Source of the DNA: Serilophus lunatus
Lineage: Eukaryota; Chordata; Aves; Passeriformes; Eurylaimidae
Assembly: GCA_013399895.1 (NCBI GenBank)
Contig: VXBA01001642.1
Coordinates: 763,337 to 827,336 of the forward strand
Reading direction: 5' to 3'
DNA length: 64,000 bases
This document shows positions 50,111 to 60,934 of the stretch, one piece after another (position 1 is the first letter of the stretch; every line of letters starts with the position of its first letter). The notes under the pieces were generated by a model. The model was not told the DNA's origin. It was given only the letters and a program-made list of their open reading frames with translations, and made no database searches. The position numbers and the translations under genes were made by a program.

Positions 50111-52360
50111 GTAGATTTTATTATACTATAAGTGCTTTACTATACTGTAAAAAGGAGAACATAATTCCCATATACATCCAATATATTCAATTAGGTAAGG
50201 ATAATGTTTAATAGAGCTTTTTGTTGGTTTCAGTTGCAACTTGTGAGTTCAAAAGAGAAGCTGGTGTTGGGGAATTTCAGGATGCAAAGTGCTGTAACTA
50301 TGATATACACTTCAACAGCACAGGTCCAAAGCTATCTTGCAAGGATGCGGTCAGTGTGTGCTTCTGCATTGGCTGAAGTGGAATGGCAGTCCTTAATCCA
50401 TATTGATTCAGTGTGCTAACTGGGTAACTAGAGGCCGCACAACATGTTAAAATTGTGTATGTTTTTTCCAGCATGTGGCTGCTTAGACACAATCACATCA
50501 GGCTGTCTGTACCCTATGAGCAGATCCAGGAAAGTTTTGCATTTTTAAGATAAGACATGAGAGCAGCCAACATGATCACAAATTATTACAGCAGCTGCAT
50601 CATACAGACCATAAGCATTATTTTGTTAAACCTCTATGTAGCTTAGTGAAGATAGATTTCCCTACTTAGCTATTATTTGCACAGAATCGTGTTGTGCTGT
50701 ATGAGTAGAACTGTGATAGATGCCCTGGATGTACCCTGGGAGTCTCCGTTCACATTAAGGTGACAGATTCCCTGGGGTAAGCATCTGCCAAATCTTTACC
50801 TAGAAGTACTGATGAGAACTGAGCACTGGAGTGCCCAGAAGATCTGTTTTTGAGAATTATTTATTCGGTGCTGGCTAAAAACTGCACAGAACAGCCACCA
50901 AGCGAGGTGAAGATCCTTTTCTTGTCTCTTTCTGTTTTAACTCCTTTCTAGCTCCCAGTCTTGACAGGTCAGTCAGACTCGCCAGCTTCTTCCTTAATCC
51001 AGCATCGCTATGGTGCAATAACATCTTTCATGCTATATCTCGCCACTGCAAAGTGCTAGGGGGTTTTATTGAGACATGCCAAGCAGGACTATTGACCTTA
51101 CCGTTGAGCTTACACCCATTCAGTTTGGTCCTTTAGGATTTTTTCCTCATCTTGCCTTTCTCATTTTTGGCTTTCAACTTACTGCCTGAGGATTTAACCC
51201 TAGTAGACTTGATAATAAAGAAGAATAAAAATATATTATAGACATACTCAGGGCAAGGTAGTGCATGAAATAAACTCATTTGTCCCTTTAGACACCAATA
51301 GCATGCTTACATAGTAACGTATGTAATTTATAGAATTTCCTCTGGAAAGATCCAGATAAAATAAGACATGAGGCCAGCTTACTTTTGTTTGGGGTTGATT
51401 GATTGGTTTTTTGGTTTTGTTGCTGTTTTCTTTTTGTTCTAAAATTTTACTTGGTATTTGCGTTTTATTGTTTACTTGGTGATGCAAAGAACCACACACA
51501 AACAGGAGATTAACAGTCTCAACGTTGCTTTGTGTGCATCTGTTCTTTATATATTAGAAAATTATGACATCTGGGTCCCATCATACTTGATTTACTTTTA
51601 AAATCTGCTTTCAGGTGAGAGTTCAGCGCAAAGGAGTTGATAGATTCATTTTCAGCACTCCTCAAATTAAGATCTTTTGCACACCGTGGAAATTCACGTG
51701 TGTCAGGGCAGCAAGGTGTCAGTCTATTTTATCATCTTGCCTATTGACAATCTGAAGGTGTCCTGGTGATGCTGATGGGGAGCAGTGCTTCTGTTCTAAA
51801 AATAGACTCAAACAACAAAAGGTCTTTTGCAGCCTTCTTAACCTGGGAATGCCAGACTATGAGTTGGATGGCCCTCAAACTGTCTGAGAGCAAAGGCATT
51901 TCATTCCTGACCACGCAGTGAGGACTATACAAAGTATTCAGCAGAGGAGGAGAATCAACCACTGAGCATAAGCGACTCCCTGCCTCCTACAAGGTCCTTC
52001 TTATCGAGCCAGTTCATTTCCAAGATATTTTTATTCATGTCCATTCTCCTCCTCCACCAAAAGACTGGGTCTAAAGCCAAAAATCCAGTGAATTCTCTAT
52101 GATCTGCTCCAACAGGCACAACAGTTAATAATGTGCTCAGTGACAGCTGTGCTGCCTGCTCATGTTGTTTATGGCAGATTCCTGGACCCTTGAGAAGTCA
52201 GGGAGGCTTAAAGAAGAAGGATGGGTTTTTCATCTTGAAGAGATTTCTTCTATGTTACTCTGTCAGTGATTTCGGGCGTGTCTCTGAACTAGGATGAATG
52301 GTGCCATCCATGTGATATTTGAGGCAATGCCTGGGAGTTGGTCCTGTTTTATTGGTAACT

Positions 52361-52436
52361 ATGGCCCTGCTTCTCGCTGTCACAGCTATGCTGCTTTCTG
52401 CTGTACTATTGTCTATGCCAGAAAGGCCCCTTGCAG
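52361..52436 (+). other. Possible signal-peptide first exon ending at a consensus splice donor
   Basis: An ATG with A at -3 and G at +4 opens a hydrophobic stretch (MALLLAVTAMLLSAVLL) typical of a signal peptide or signal anchor. After 25 codons plus one base it meets CAG|GTGAGT at 52434-52442, an ideal vertebrate 5' splice site, which would give a phase-1 intron. Signal-peptide exons ending in phase 1 are common among secreted and immunoglobulin-type genes. I cannot find a second exon, and upstream promoter signals are not evident. Chance co-occurrence is quite possible. Confidence 0.15.
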
Positions 52437-54184
52437 GTGAGTCCACAGCTGCTGTCATCGTAGCATCTGGTAAAGGATGCAGTGAGTGCTCAGGCTCCCC
52501 ATCACTTTTGTCTCATGCCCTCCAGCCACTCCACCAAGCCTTATGGGAGCACAGACATTGCAGCGAGGGATCGGTAACACCAGCGGCAGTGTAAGGAAGG
52601 CCTCTGCAGCAGATCAGGGAAGCCAAGCACACATTTCTTCTGTACATTTTATCAAACCTCTGTCTAAGTGATTCACTTTGACTTGAATGAAGTGTCCCTG
52701 ACCTTACCAATATTTTTCCATGTCCAAGTGCAGACTTTTGAACATCAGAGGAAACAGACCGTGATCATCTGTCTCTTAGCTACTTTCTACAATGGCTTTG
52801 AAAGAAGTAGCAGGGCTGAGGTTGAGGCGAAGAACAAAGCTTCCACTATAGAGGGATTGCCTACTCCTGGCTGAAGCAGGATAGCGAGAAGGTCACATAG
52901 GGACCACTTGCTCATAACAGCAAGCTGAAGCAGGATTCAAAATCAAAGTGAAGAAACTCTTCCAGGCATCTCTGGACAAGTCATTACAAAAAAGCATTGC
53001 AGTCCCTCGACCTGCTTCTGCCCTGCCTCTCTGCAGTTTTTGGGAGCAATGTGCAGGGATAGATACATAAGATAGTGGGGAGTGTGGAGTGTGGTACTTT
53101 CAGCCTCTAGTGTCTCCTGCTTTTAGTCAAAAGCAATATTTTGTTCAGTACAGGAATGAGTGCTGGCAAGAAGGTAGAAGCAGGATTTGTCTAAGAGAAC
53201 TTAGAAAGTGAGCTTCTGATTCAGGGAAGTATCCTTGGCTCTGTACCTAAACTACCTCTCCTGGAGAAAGGAAGGAAGGGAGGAAGGAAGGAAGGGACCA
53301 TGAAATAGTATGAATCTGAATGCAGTTGTAGTATAGTTGGCCTACTCACTGCTGGCAGCAGTTTGCTCTCATTTCATTAGGTGAGCTTAAAAATCTCTGG
53401 AGAGGTCATCACTTTCCCAGGCTAGTACTATACACATGTATAGGTACATACAGGAGAAATATATGTTTCAATAGAACACATATATTTTCAGGGTTTTACA
53501 AGAAGGTTATAGATTCTTCTTGAAAGGAGAAAAGCTGTTCTTCCACACTGTTAAAAAGTATGTTACATTTCTCATACTGCAAGACTTTGCTAGCACACAC
53601 TTCTCTCAGTGGTCAGGTTGTCTGTGTGAGTTGATGACAGTAAATGTCTGGCTATCTCCATTTGGTAACTACTTCACTATTTGCTTTGTTTTCATGGTGA
53701 AGGTATAGAAAAGTGAACTTCCAAGTGTAGTAGCCAGGGTTGTCTTTGTATATGCCATAGTCCCAGGTCTCCGTGTGTAAGGGTGGGACTTTTAGGGATG
53801 AGCCTCTGGCAGAATAGGTGCAAGAAAAAAAAGTAGTTTCAGTAAGTTATAGGCACAATTGTAAGTGGTGGTATGAATGAAAATATGCATGCCATACATT
53901 TGGAAAAGAACTACTATTTGATCTTTCTTATGTCAGAGCCCCTGCGCTTACAAATAAGGAATTCATTTCTCATTTAGCCCAGAAGCTGTCTTTGTACTCA
54001 TTTGTGTCAGTTGACTCTATGCCTTGTGTATAAAATGCCCCAAGTCTAGAATAGCTGTTTTCCAGAGTTGTATAGCAACACACATTTCAGTACTAATTCT
54101 ACTTACCTCAAAAAGCTAAAGTAATGCTAGTCTGGAAGTAATATATCGAATTGTATTTTCCCTCTGTAGTCAGAGTTTGGTCTG

Positions 54185-54216
54185 TGTAGTACCAAACTAC
54201 GCAGTTTGGTACTACA
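54185..54216. repeat. Perfect 14-bp inverted repeat with a 4-base loop
   Basis: TGTAGTACCAAACT and its exact reverse complement AGTTTGGTACTACA are separated by ACGC. The 32-base element is isolated in unique DNA. It is too short for a pre-miRNA. A hairpin arising from templated repair, or the remains of a foldback element, would look like this. Confidence 0.9.
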
Positions 54217-54977
54217 TTTTAAGTCCATTTGGAAATTAAGAAATATATTTTTCTTTTTCTGTAAAAGTCATCTGACAAAGAACTCAAGAACTTGGTTCTT
54301 TGATGTGAAAATTGCAATATTTTGCATAGCTGGAAAGTAATGTTAAATATTTTCTTCTTCTGGACCATTTCTCAGGTCTATAGAAGTATCAGTTTTTCTA
54401 CACAAAGGGAAAAACTGACATTCTCATAAAACGTATCTTACAAGAATTATTTTTAGGCTTCTGCAGGAAAAATGTTGTTCTCTTTTTCTATTGGAACATT
54501 CAGATACAAACTAAAAAATGCTAAGTTCAAGGGAAGGGAGTTAAAAACAATTTGGAAGTACAAAAAAATTACTAAATTGAATAAGTGTGGAAAATTCTGA
54601 CAGACCATATAACTAAAAAGGTTTATTTACCTTCTTCTCTGTGACCAGAAGTATAGAAAGCCCAAAGGGAGGAGAAGTGGAATGAAAAACAATATTCTGT
54701 TAATAACCCAGCTGGTATAGACAAAGGAAGTGTCTGTGAAAGAGAGCAGAGGGGAAGTGGGAGAGCACTGCCCGCTGTCTCTGTGTTTCCTAGTAAAAAC
54801 TTAGCAGAATATTATGCCTATGTTCCTTCTAACTCCACATTCTAGGGACATGCTGTCAGCACCTTTCATGACCAAATGCATTTGATGTCTCAGCCCAAGC
54901 AGGTCACTAGTCACAGTATGCTTTTGGTGAATGTTTTGTCTCCTGGGGCAAACACAGAACTTGAGCCTTTCATTCCT

Positions 54978-55003
54978 TTTTTTTTTTTTTTTTTTTTTTT
55001 TTC
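54978..55003. repeat. Long poly-T run
   Basis: A T-run of roughly 25 bases on the plus strand, flanked by unique sequence. No LINE 3' end is recognisable beside it, so I do not call it a retroposon tail. Confidence 0.7.
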
Positions 55004-56201
55004 ATGTCTTGAGCCATAACCTGTTCCCTGAAGTCATTGTTGTTGTGGGATTTCTTTTTGGTAATCACAAACTGCATTACCAAATTGCTCGTGTTTTGTC
55101 ACTGTAAAGAGTTCTTACAGTTTTCTGCAGCCATTGGAAAGTGCATTACTAATGAGGAGCATGGTTGGGTCACATAATAGTGTTTTTCAGCCTAGGAGAC
55201 TTGAAAATGCCAACGCAGCTCCTTATTGCCAGAAGAACATACATGCACAAAAAGCAATCATGAATTTAAGTGCACTTGTGCATGATTTGTATGCAAGCTG
55301 ATAAAAGTTCCCTCAAGGCAACTAGATCTAGATCTAAATTTTAATTTTGTGTAATGGTCTTATGGGCAACTGGGCAGCAGCTTCATCTGGAGGACATGAG
55401 GTAGAACTAAACCACCTGGTAATGAGAATCTATTATGTCATGTCAATGTCCTCAGCATCTTCCTTATATTTTTTCCCTTGTGAATGTGTGTGGTTGAACA
55501 CTACCCATCTATAGGGACCTAATGGTGATCAGGATATGGAGTGGCTATTGGGAGATCTAAGGAAAAGCAGGAAACTGAAAGGCAGCTAGCATTATTTCAC
55601 AAATTGTGTTGATTTAAACAAACACATCTTGCATGGAGCTGCCCAATGCTTTTGAAGAGGAAAATGCAGGCATAGAAAGGGGGCATAATATTAACATTCT
55701 CTTCCTTTGATTCATCTTGCAATCTCCTTAAAGTGAGCACCAAAATTGGATGGCAATTTCAGCACTTACATAAATAGATTGAAATGACTCTGAGCTACTC
55801 CAATGTAAAATCTCCACAGTTTTGAAAGGCATGGGGGAGACCTGCTGAAAGTCAGAAAAAAACCAGAGAACAAAGAACAGCTACAATAAATAATAAGCCT
55901 ATGAAAAAAACCCAAAAAACAGAAAGACTGAGAGCCTGCCACCATAAACATTATTTTACAGGAAATGACAGTTCCTTGAAAATATTGGGAATAATTCTCT
56001 AAGGGAGGGAGAAAAACAACAAACCCTTTTCAATTTTAGAATTGCCAATGATGTCAAGGCTAAACCATTTCTGTCTTGTGATCTTGACTAGATGGTCCCT
56101 GAATACAAGTGCTGCAAGAATATAAATGTAACTCTTCTTGTAACACTGGATTCAGCAGCCTTAGTCTGAGCGTAGCCTGTAAAATGTGCCTGTTAATTAT
56201 G

Positions 56202-56751
56202 TGTCATAGCTTAAATTCAGCTGGAAATGAAGTACCATCCAGCCACTCACTTACTCTCCCCCAGTGGAATGACTGAGAATTAGTAGGGTAAAAGTGAGAA
56301 AGCTTATGGGTTGGGATAAAGAGAGTTTAACAGGTAAAGGAAAAGCATTGCACACAAGCAAAGCAGAACAAAGAATTCATTTCCCACTTCCAGTGGGCAG
56401 GCAAGTGTTCAGACATCCCCAGGAAAGCAGGTCTCCGTCACACCTAATGGTGACTTGGGAAGACAAGTGCCTCTTCCTTCTTCTTCCTCTAGCTCTATAT
56501 ACTGAGCATGATGCCACAAGGTGTGGAATGTCCCTTTGGTCATTTGGGGTCATCTGTTCCAGCTGTGTCCTCTCCCAGCTTCCTCACTGGTTGGGGTGGG
56601 GTGAGAGGCAGTTTGAATCTGTGTAAGCACTGCTCAGCAATAACAAAAACATCCATGAATAATCAACACTGTTTTCCTCACAAATCCATAACATGGCCCA
56701 ATGCAAGTTACTATGAAGGAAATTTACCTCAGTCAGAGCCATTATATCACA
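56202..56751 (-). mobile_element. Solo LTR of a second avian endogenous-retrovirus family (about 550 bp, minus orientation)
   Basis: I recognise the family from its fixed order of blocks: TGTCATAGCTTAAATTCAGC at the start, CTCCCCCAGTGG near 56259, GTTTAACAGG near 56323, AGCAAAGCAGAACAAAGAATTC near 56355, CTCTATATACTGAGCATGA near 56493, GGAATGTCCCTTTGGTCA near 56525, TAAGCACTGCTCAGCAATAAC near 56623, ATCAACACTGTTTTC near 56662, and TACTATGAAGGAAATT near 56709. On the minus strand GTATATAG (56495-56502) is a good TATA box. No internal retroviral genes flank it. The terminal bases are eroded and I could not find a convincing target-site duplication, so it is older than the 33-kb LTR. Confidence 0.88.
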
Positions 56752-58757
56752 TGAGCATCTTTTGAGTCTTATTACAGCAGCGCATCATGGAGACATAGCT
56801 GCACTAAATTGTTTAGGGCTGCTGCTTCAAATATGCTACCTGCATGTCTTAATGGTTGGCACCTGCATTTTGAGTTGCAGATCTATAGCTGGATACATGT
56901 GACAAGTAGGAAGGGGAGAAGAGGAAAGATTCAGAGATATTTGTCTGATGTAAACCCTGTCCTGTCCACATTGAACAAGCAGCATTACTGCAGAGGTGAT
57001 GGGTGGTGTGTGCCCCTCCTAACTATGTAATGCCTCCAAGGTCATATGAATTTTTCACAGACACACAAAAGGTCTGTAACTATTTCTGTCCCTGCAGCTC
57101 AAGCAGTTTGTTCATTAGACAACAATTTGCTTCTAAAAATTGTGCCTAAGCCTTGAGTATGTTGTCTATGCCTTTCTTATGCTTACGTAACAATCAATGT
57201 TGGCACCTAAAAGTTCTTCATTAATTTAGAAGTATGTGTTTTACTAAATATTCCAGCCTGTATGCAGAGAAAGTACAGACCAATCATAGTTCTTGGAAAA
57301 TTCACTTCTTATTTTTGAGTTGCTTTACAAGTACATTTTTAAGTAAGAGAACTGATGCTTCTCCCATAACAGTGAGTTAGTAACTATGCAAGCCAGGAGT
57401 TTTATAATGTTAATAGCTGATTTGTTATTAAAATAAATAAATGCTTTTGAGTAATTTCACAGCTTTGTGTGCCATTACAGGTTTTTCAATGAGCCATTTG
57501 ATTACTGCCTTTGTAAAAGCTTTTCTTGCAATAAGGAAGCTTAGAAAAAAAGACAAGACAGGAGAGAATAAGGGAAAATATTTCTCTAAGTAGAAACAGA
57601 AGTTCATTACTCTTATCTAATGTGTTTTCATCTGCAAAGAGACACGCATCATCTGTTCAATAAATACTTGATCCCAGCCAAAGAGTTCTTATCCTCCTCC
57701 ATGGGTTTAAGTTCTGTGCTCAGTTCACAAATAAGCAGAAGTCACTTTGATATGGGTTTGGAAAATGGTGAGGGGAGAATAGCTTAGAACACAGTCACTG
57801 CAGAGGTATTTGTGGGTATTTTGAAAATAGATGGAAAAGACTGGAAGAAAGGGAAAACTTTTCCCTTCCTATGTATTTGTGCAAAGACAAGGGACAGGAG
57901 GAATTAAGGGAAGGGAAAGACACATACCTCTTTATGTTGTCCCTAGAGTGAAAAATTTCAGCTCTGCCTCCATTTTGTACGATATTTGAAGCACCTCATT
58001 CTCACTCTGTGTTCAAAGTGGTTGAGCCAGATACTTCACGGTAGTTCTAGAGGCACTAGTCCTGTATCCTGGCTACAGGTCTTAGTTACCATACTTGGTT
58101 ACTCGTGGTTTGGTGCCTAAGCAGGGTAGTGATAGTGTTTAGCCTGGGTTATACTTTTGTGTCTCTGAATTACAAAAGCCAATGTGTTTTTATCACCTTG
58201 GTAAAGTGATCAAGTATAATATTTAACATTATGGTCCACTGTGTCCCTCCATATCAAAACAATAATCCATCCCACAATGGTAGTATCACAATTTATTTTT
58301 TTAAATGCATATAAAAATGTGTCTTTACTCTTCTGACTTTTCTGTTTGGTCTTTCTAGTTGCTGTATTACAGTGTGCAGAGCCTTTTTTAATGTTGCTTT
58401 TACCTCTCTTCTGGAGGAAACTTGTAGAAAAAGGACAGAATATTACAACTCATCTTTAAAATGTCACTGTGCTCTTCATAATTTTCAGGGTTTTTCTGAA
58501 CATGCAGAAGAAATGAATGCAAGTTATATGATGAGATTCATCAGTGGAATGTCACTCATTTGCAATTTTCAGAAAATCCATGCAGAATTTTACAGAAAGA
58601 TATAGTCATCACCTTGGTTCCTCAGACAAAATGCTCACTTGGATAACATTATGCCACTCAGCTTAATTTTCCCTTACAAGAAAACATGTCCCAAATTCAG
58701 GAATTCCCTTAATGTTTAAACTAAACATTAAACATGAGTATGTAGCTCTGGGCTGAT
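56752..58757. other. Unique AT-rich non-coding DNA
   Basis: I recognise no gene or repeat family. A 10-bp perfect hairpin (TTAATGTTTA and TAAACATTAA, 58709-58731) sits just before the next CR1. Confidence 0.55.
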
Positions 58758-59340
58758 CAAAAGCTATTGCCCTCCGCAGCACTCCAGGTAGGGTCTCAGA
58801 AAGGCAGTGTAGAAGAGCAGGATCACCTTCCTCCATCTGCTGCCTATCCTGCTTTTGATACACCCCAGGATGCAATTGGCTTCCTGAGCTACCAGCACAC
58901 ATTGCTGGGTCATATCCAGCTTTTCGTCCACAAGAATCCCGAAGTCTTCCGAAGCAGGACTGCTCTGAATGAGTTCCTCTCACAGTCTGTGCTCATTTCT
59001 GGGACTGCCCTGACCCAGGTGTAGGATCTTGCACTTGGACTTGTTGAACTTCATGATGTTCTCTTGGTCCCCCTTCCCTAGTTTGTCCAGCTTCCCCTGG
59101 ATAGCATCCTGTCCTTCTGTCATGTCAACTGTACCACTCAGCTTCATGTCATCTGCAAATTTGCTGAGTGTGCACTCGATCCTATTGTCTGTGTTATTGA
59201 TGAAGATACTGAAAAGCAGCAGTCTGAAGACAGAGACTTGAGAGACACCGGTTGTCATCAGACTTGACCAAAACTTTCTGGCTGTGTCTGTCTGCCCACT
59301 TCCTTATCCTTATCTTGGTGGCAGATGTGTTGATTTCTCT
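58758..59340 (-). mobile_element. CR1 LINE fragment with reverse-transcriptase catalytic box, internally deleted
   Basis: The minus-strand frame at 58980-59258 (92 codons) keeps CR1 reverse-transcriptase order. TGVSQVSVFRLLLFSIFIN matches the family TSGVPQGSVLGPLLFSIFIN. IECTLSKFADDMKLSG follows, with the catalytic F-A-D-D box intact, and then IMKFNKSKCKILHLGQ. Further 3' (58763-58960) follows the reverse complement of the CR1 3' region. The segment between GCCCTCCGC and ACTCCAGGT is missing, which is an internal deletion. A neighbouring frame at 59194-59382 has lost the reading frame upstream of the SGVPQ box. The element is inactive. Confidence 0.93.
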
Positions 59341-60662
59341 TTCCAACTGAGTTGAGTTGACCAAGGAGATGCAAGGATGCAAAGGACTTGTTCTCTCATC
59401 CTAATGTCAGGTGTCTAGCCCTCTGGGCTCACAGGATGGGATGTTACTGTGCATAGGATCTGGGCAGTCCTGGCATCCTGCTGCTCTACTGCCCATAACA
59501 GCTTGTAATGAGCATGTAACTCAGGAATGGTATTCATTACCAACCTCTAGTCTTGCTAAGGAGTCAGTGGAAGGAGAGATGAATATCTTCAGAGAAAAAT
59601 CCAGCAGTCTCTAAATAGGAATCCTAGATTGCCCTCTGGAAATGCCTGAAGCTCTCTTAACTTTATGGGAAGACTGGGCTCCAAATTGAGTGGTGAAAAT
59701 GCACAGATCTTATCACATATCTAATCTTTACATGTGCTTACTTCAATAATCAAACAAGTCACTGTGAGAGCAACACAATCAGCTGGGAAGGTGTAGTGGT
59801 GCAGATCCTTTGACCATGCTGCTGATGCTATACATGTCTTTTGGGGCTGGGAATACCCACTCAAGCCTTGTAGGAGTAGGAGAGATGCAACAATTTGTGG
59901 TCTCTTTGCCACTTTTTGTGCCACTTGCAGGCAGATGTCTCATGGATCTGTCTTACGTACGTGACCTGAATCCCACAGGAAAGAAGGGAAAAAACAACAA
60001 ACAAGAAATTGGTTTGTGAATCCCTCAGTGTCAGAGAGCTGCACAACAGTATTTGAATCTGATACTGTGGAGCCTCTTTCGTTTCTATGGAGATGGACTT
60101 GACCTTGCTATGAATAATAATGAACTTCATTCACAAATTCCATCCACTTGCCATATCAAAACATGTATTTCCATTTCTTCTGAGCAGATCTAACAGTGTG
60201 TTCAGTTGCCATTGTCTTATTTTTCAGATAGATTTTAGTAATTTAAGTGCAGAAGTATAAATGGAAAAGAAAAATAAAGAGTTAATGTGATAACATAATA
60301 GAAACTGCCAGGGTAACTATGAGTCCTCAATACTCAGCTGAAAGTATCTGTTCCCAGAATTTTTCCAAAACTCTTTGCTTATACTCTTTACATAATGCGA
60401 ATGGAAAATTTTACATCTCTGGATAATGATCCAAGAGATCCAGAAGCAATGAAAGGAACCTCACTAGCTACCATTGAGAAAGACTAAAAATAGGGCTGCA
60501 TCTAAATTTCTGTTGAGTTTTTTTATTATTTATTTAGTTGGTTAGTTAGTGAAACCAGTTTGGGAATGCTGATGTGGGATCCAAAATATTTTCCATGTTC
60601 ACATGCCTGCATTGATTGCACATTTAATTCTCAGTTTGTACTCCAGCCCAAAGGAACAGGCA
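59341..60662. other. Unique non-coding DNA between CR1 fragments
   Basis: I recognise no gene or repeat family. Short frames on both strands (60-90 codons) lack domains. Confidence 0.55.
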
Positions 60663-60934
60663 GAATCACAGAATCATAGATTCATTTAGGTTGGAAAGAC
60701 CTTTAAAATCATCTAGTTCAACCACTAACCCAGCACTGCCAAGTCCTTCATTAATCATGTCCTTAAGTGCCACATCTACACATTATTTAAATACCTCCAG
60801 AGATGGTGACTCAATTACTTCCCTAGGCAGTCTGTTTCAGTGCTTGATAACCTTTCAAGGAAGGAATTTGTCCTAATATCCAATCTAAACCTCTTCTGAC
60901 ACAACTCAAGGCAGTTCCTGTCATCTACCAGAGA
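60663..60934 (-). mobile_element. CR1 LINE 3' fragment with tail, minus orientation
   Basis: GAATCACAGAATCATAGATTC at the left is the CR1 terminal repeat in reverse complement. It is followed by GGTTGGAAAGACC and ATCATCTAGTTCAACC of the 3' UTR, AAATACCTCCAGAGATGGTG near 60790 and GGCAGTCTGTTTCAGTGCTTG near 60826. It belongs to the same CR1 branch as the 3171-3622 copy, which shares the AATACCTCCA.GATGGTGACT block. It breaks off near 60934, before the conserved C-terminal ORF2 coding. Confidence 0.93.

Larger units (their letters stand above)
46559..56201. other. Unique AT-rich non-coding DNA
   Basis: No repeat family or gene is recognised in this 9.6-kb stretch. Landmarks are a two-way hairpin at 50075-50110, a somewhat GC-richer interval about 51.6-53.1 kb with a possible first exon at 52361-52436, a GGAA-rich patch at 53267-53298, a perfect hairpin at 54185-54216, a T-run near 54978-55003, and a perfect 14-base palindrome TAGATCTAGATCTA at 55323-55336. 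Confidence 0.5.

Noticed and set aside
54978..55003. Poly-T as the tail of a minus-strand processed pseudogene
   Set aside because: No coding-like sequence or target-site duplication was found to the right of the run.
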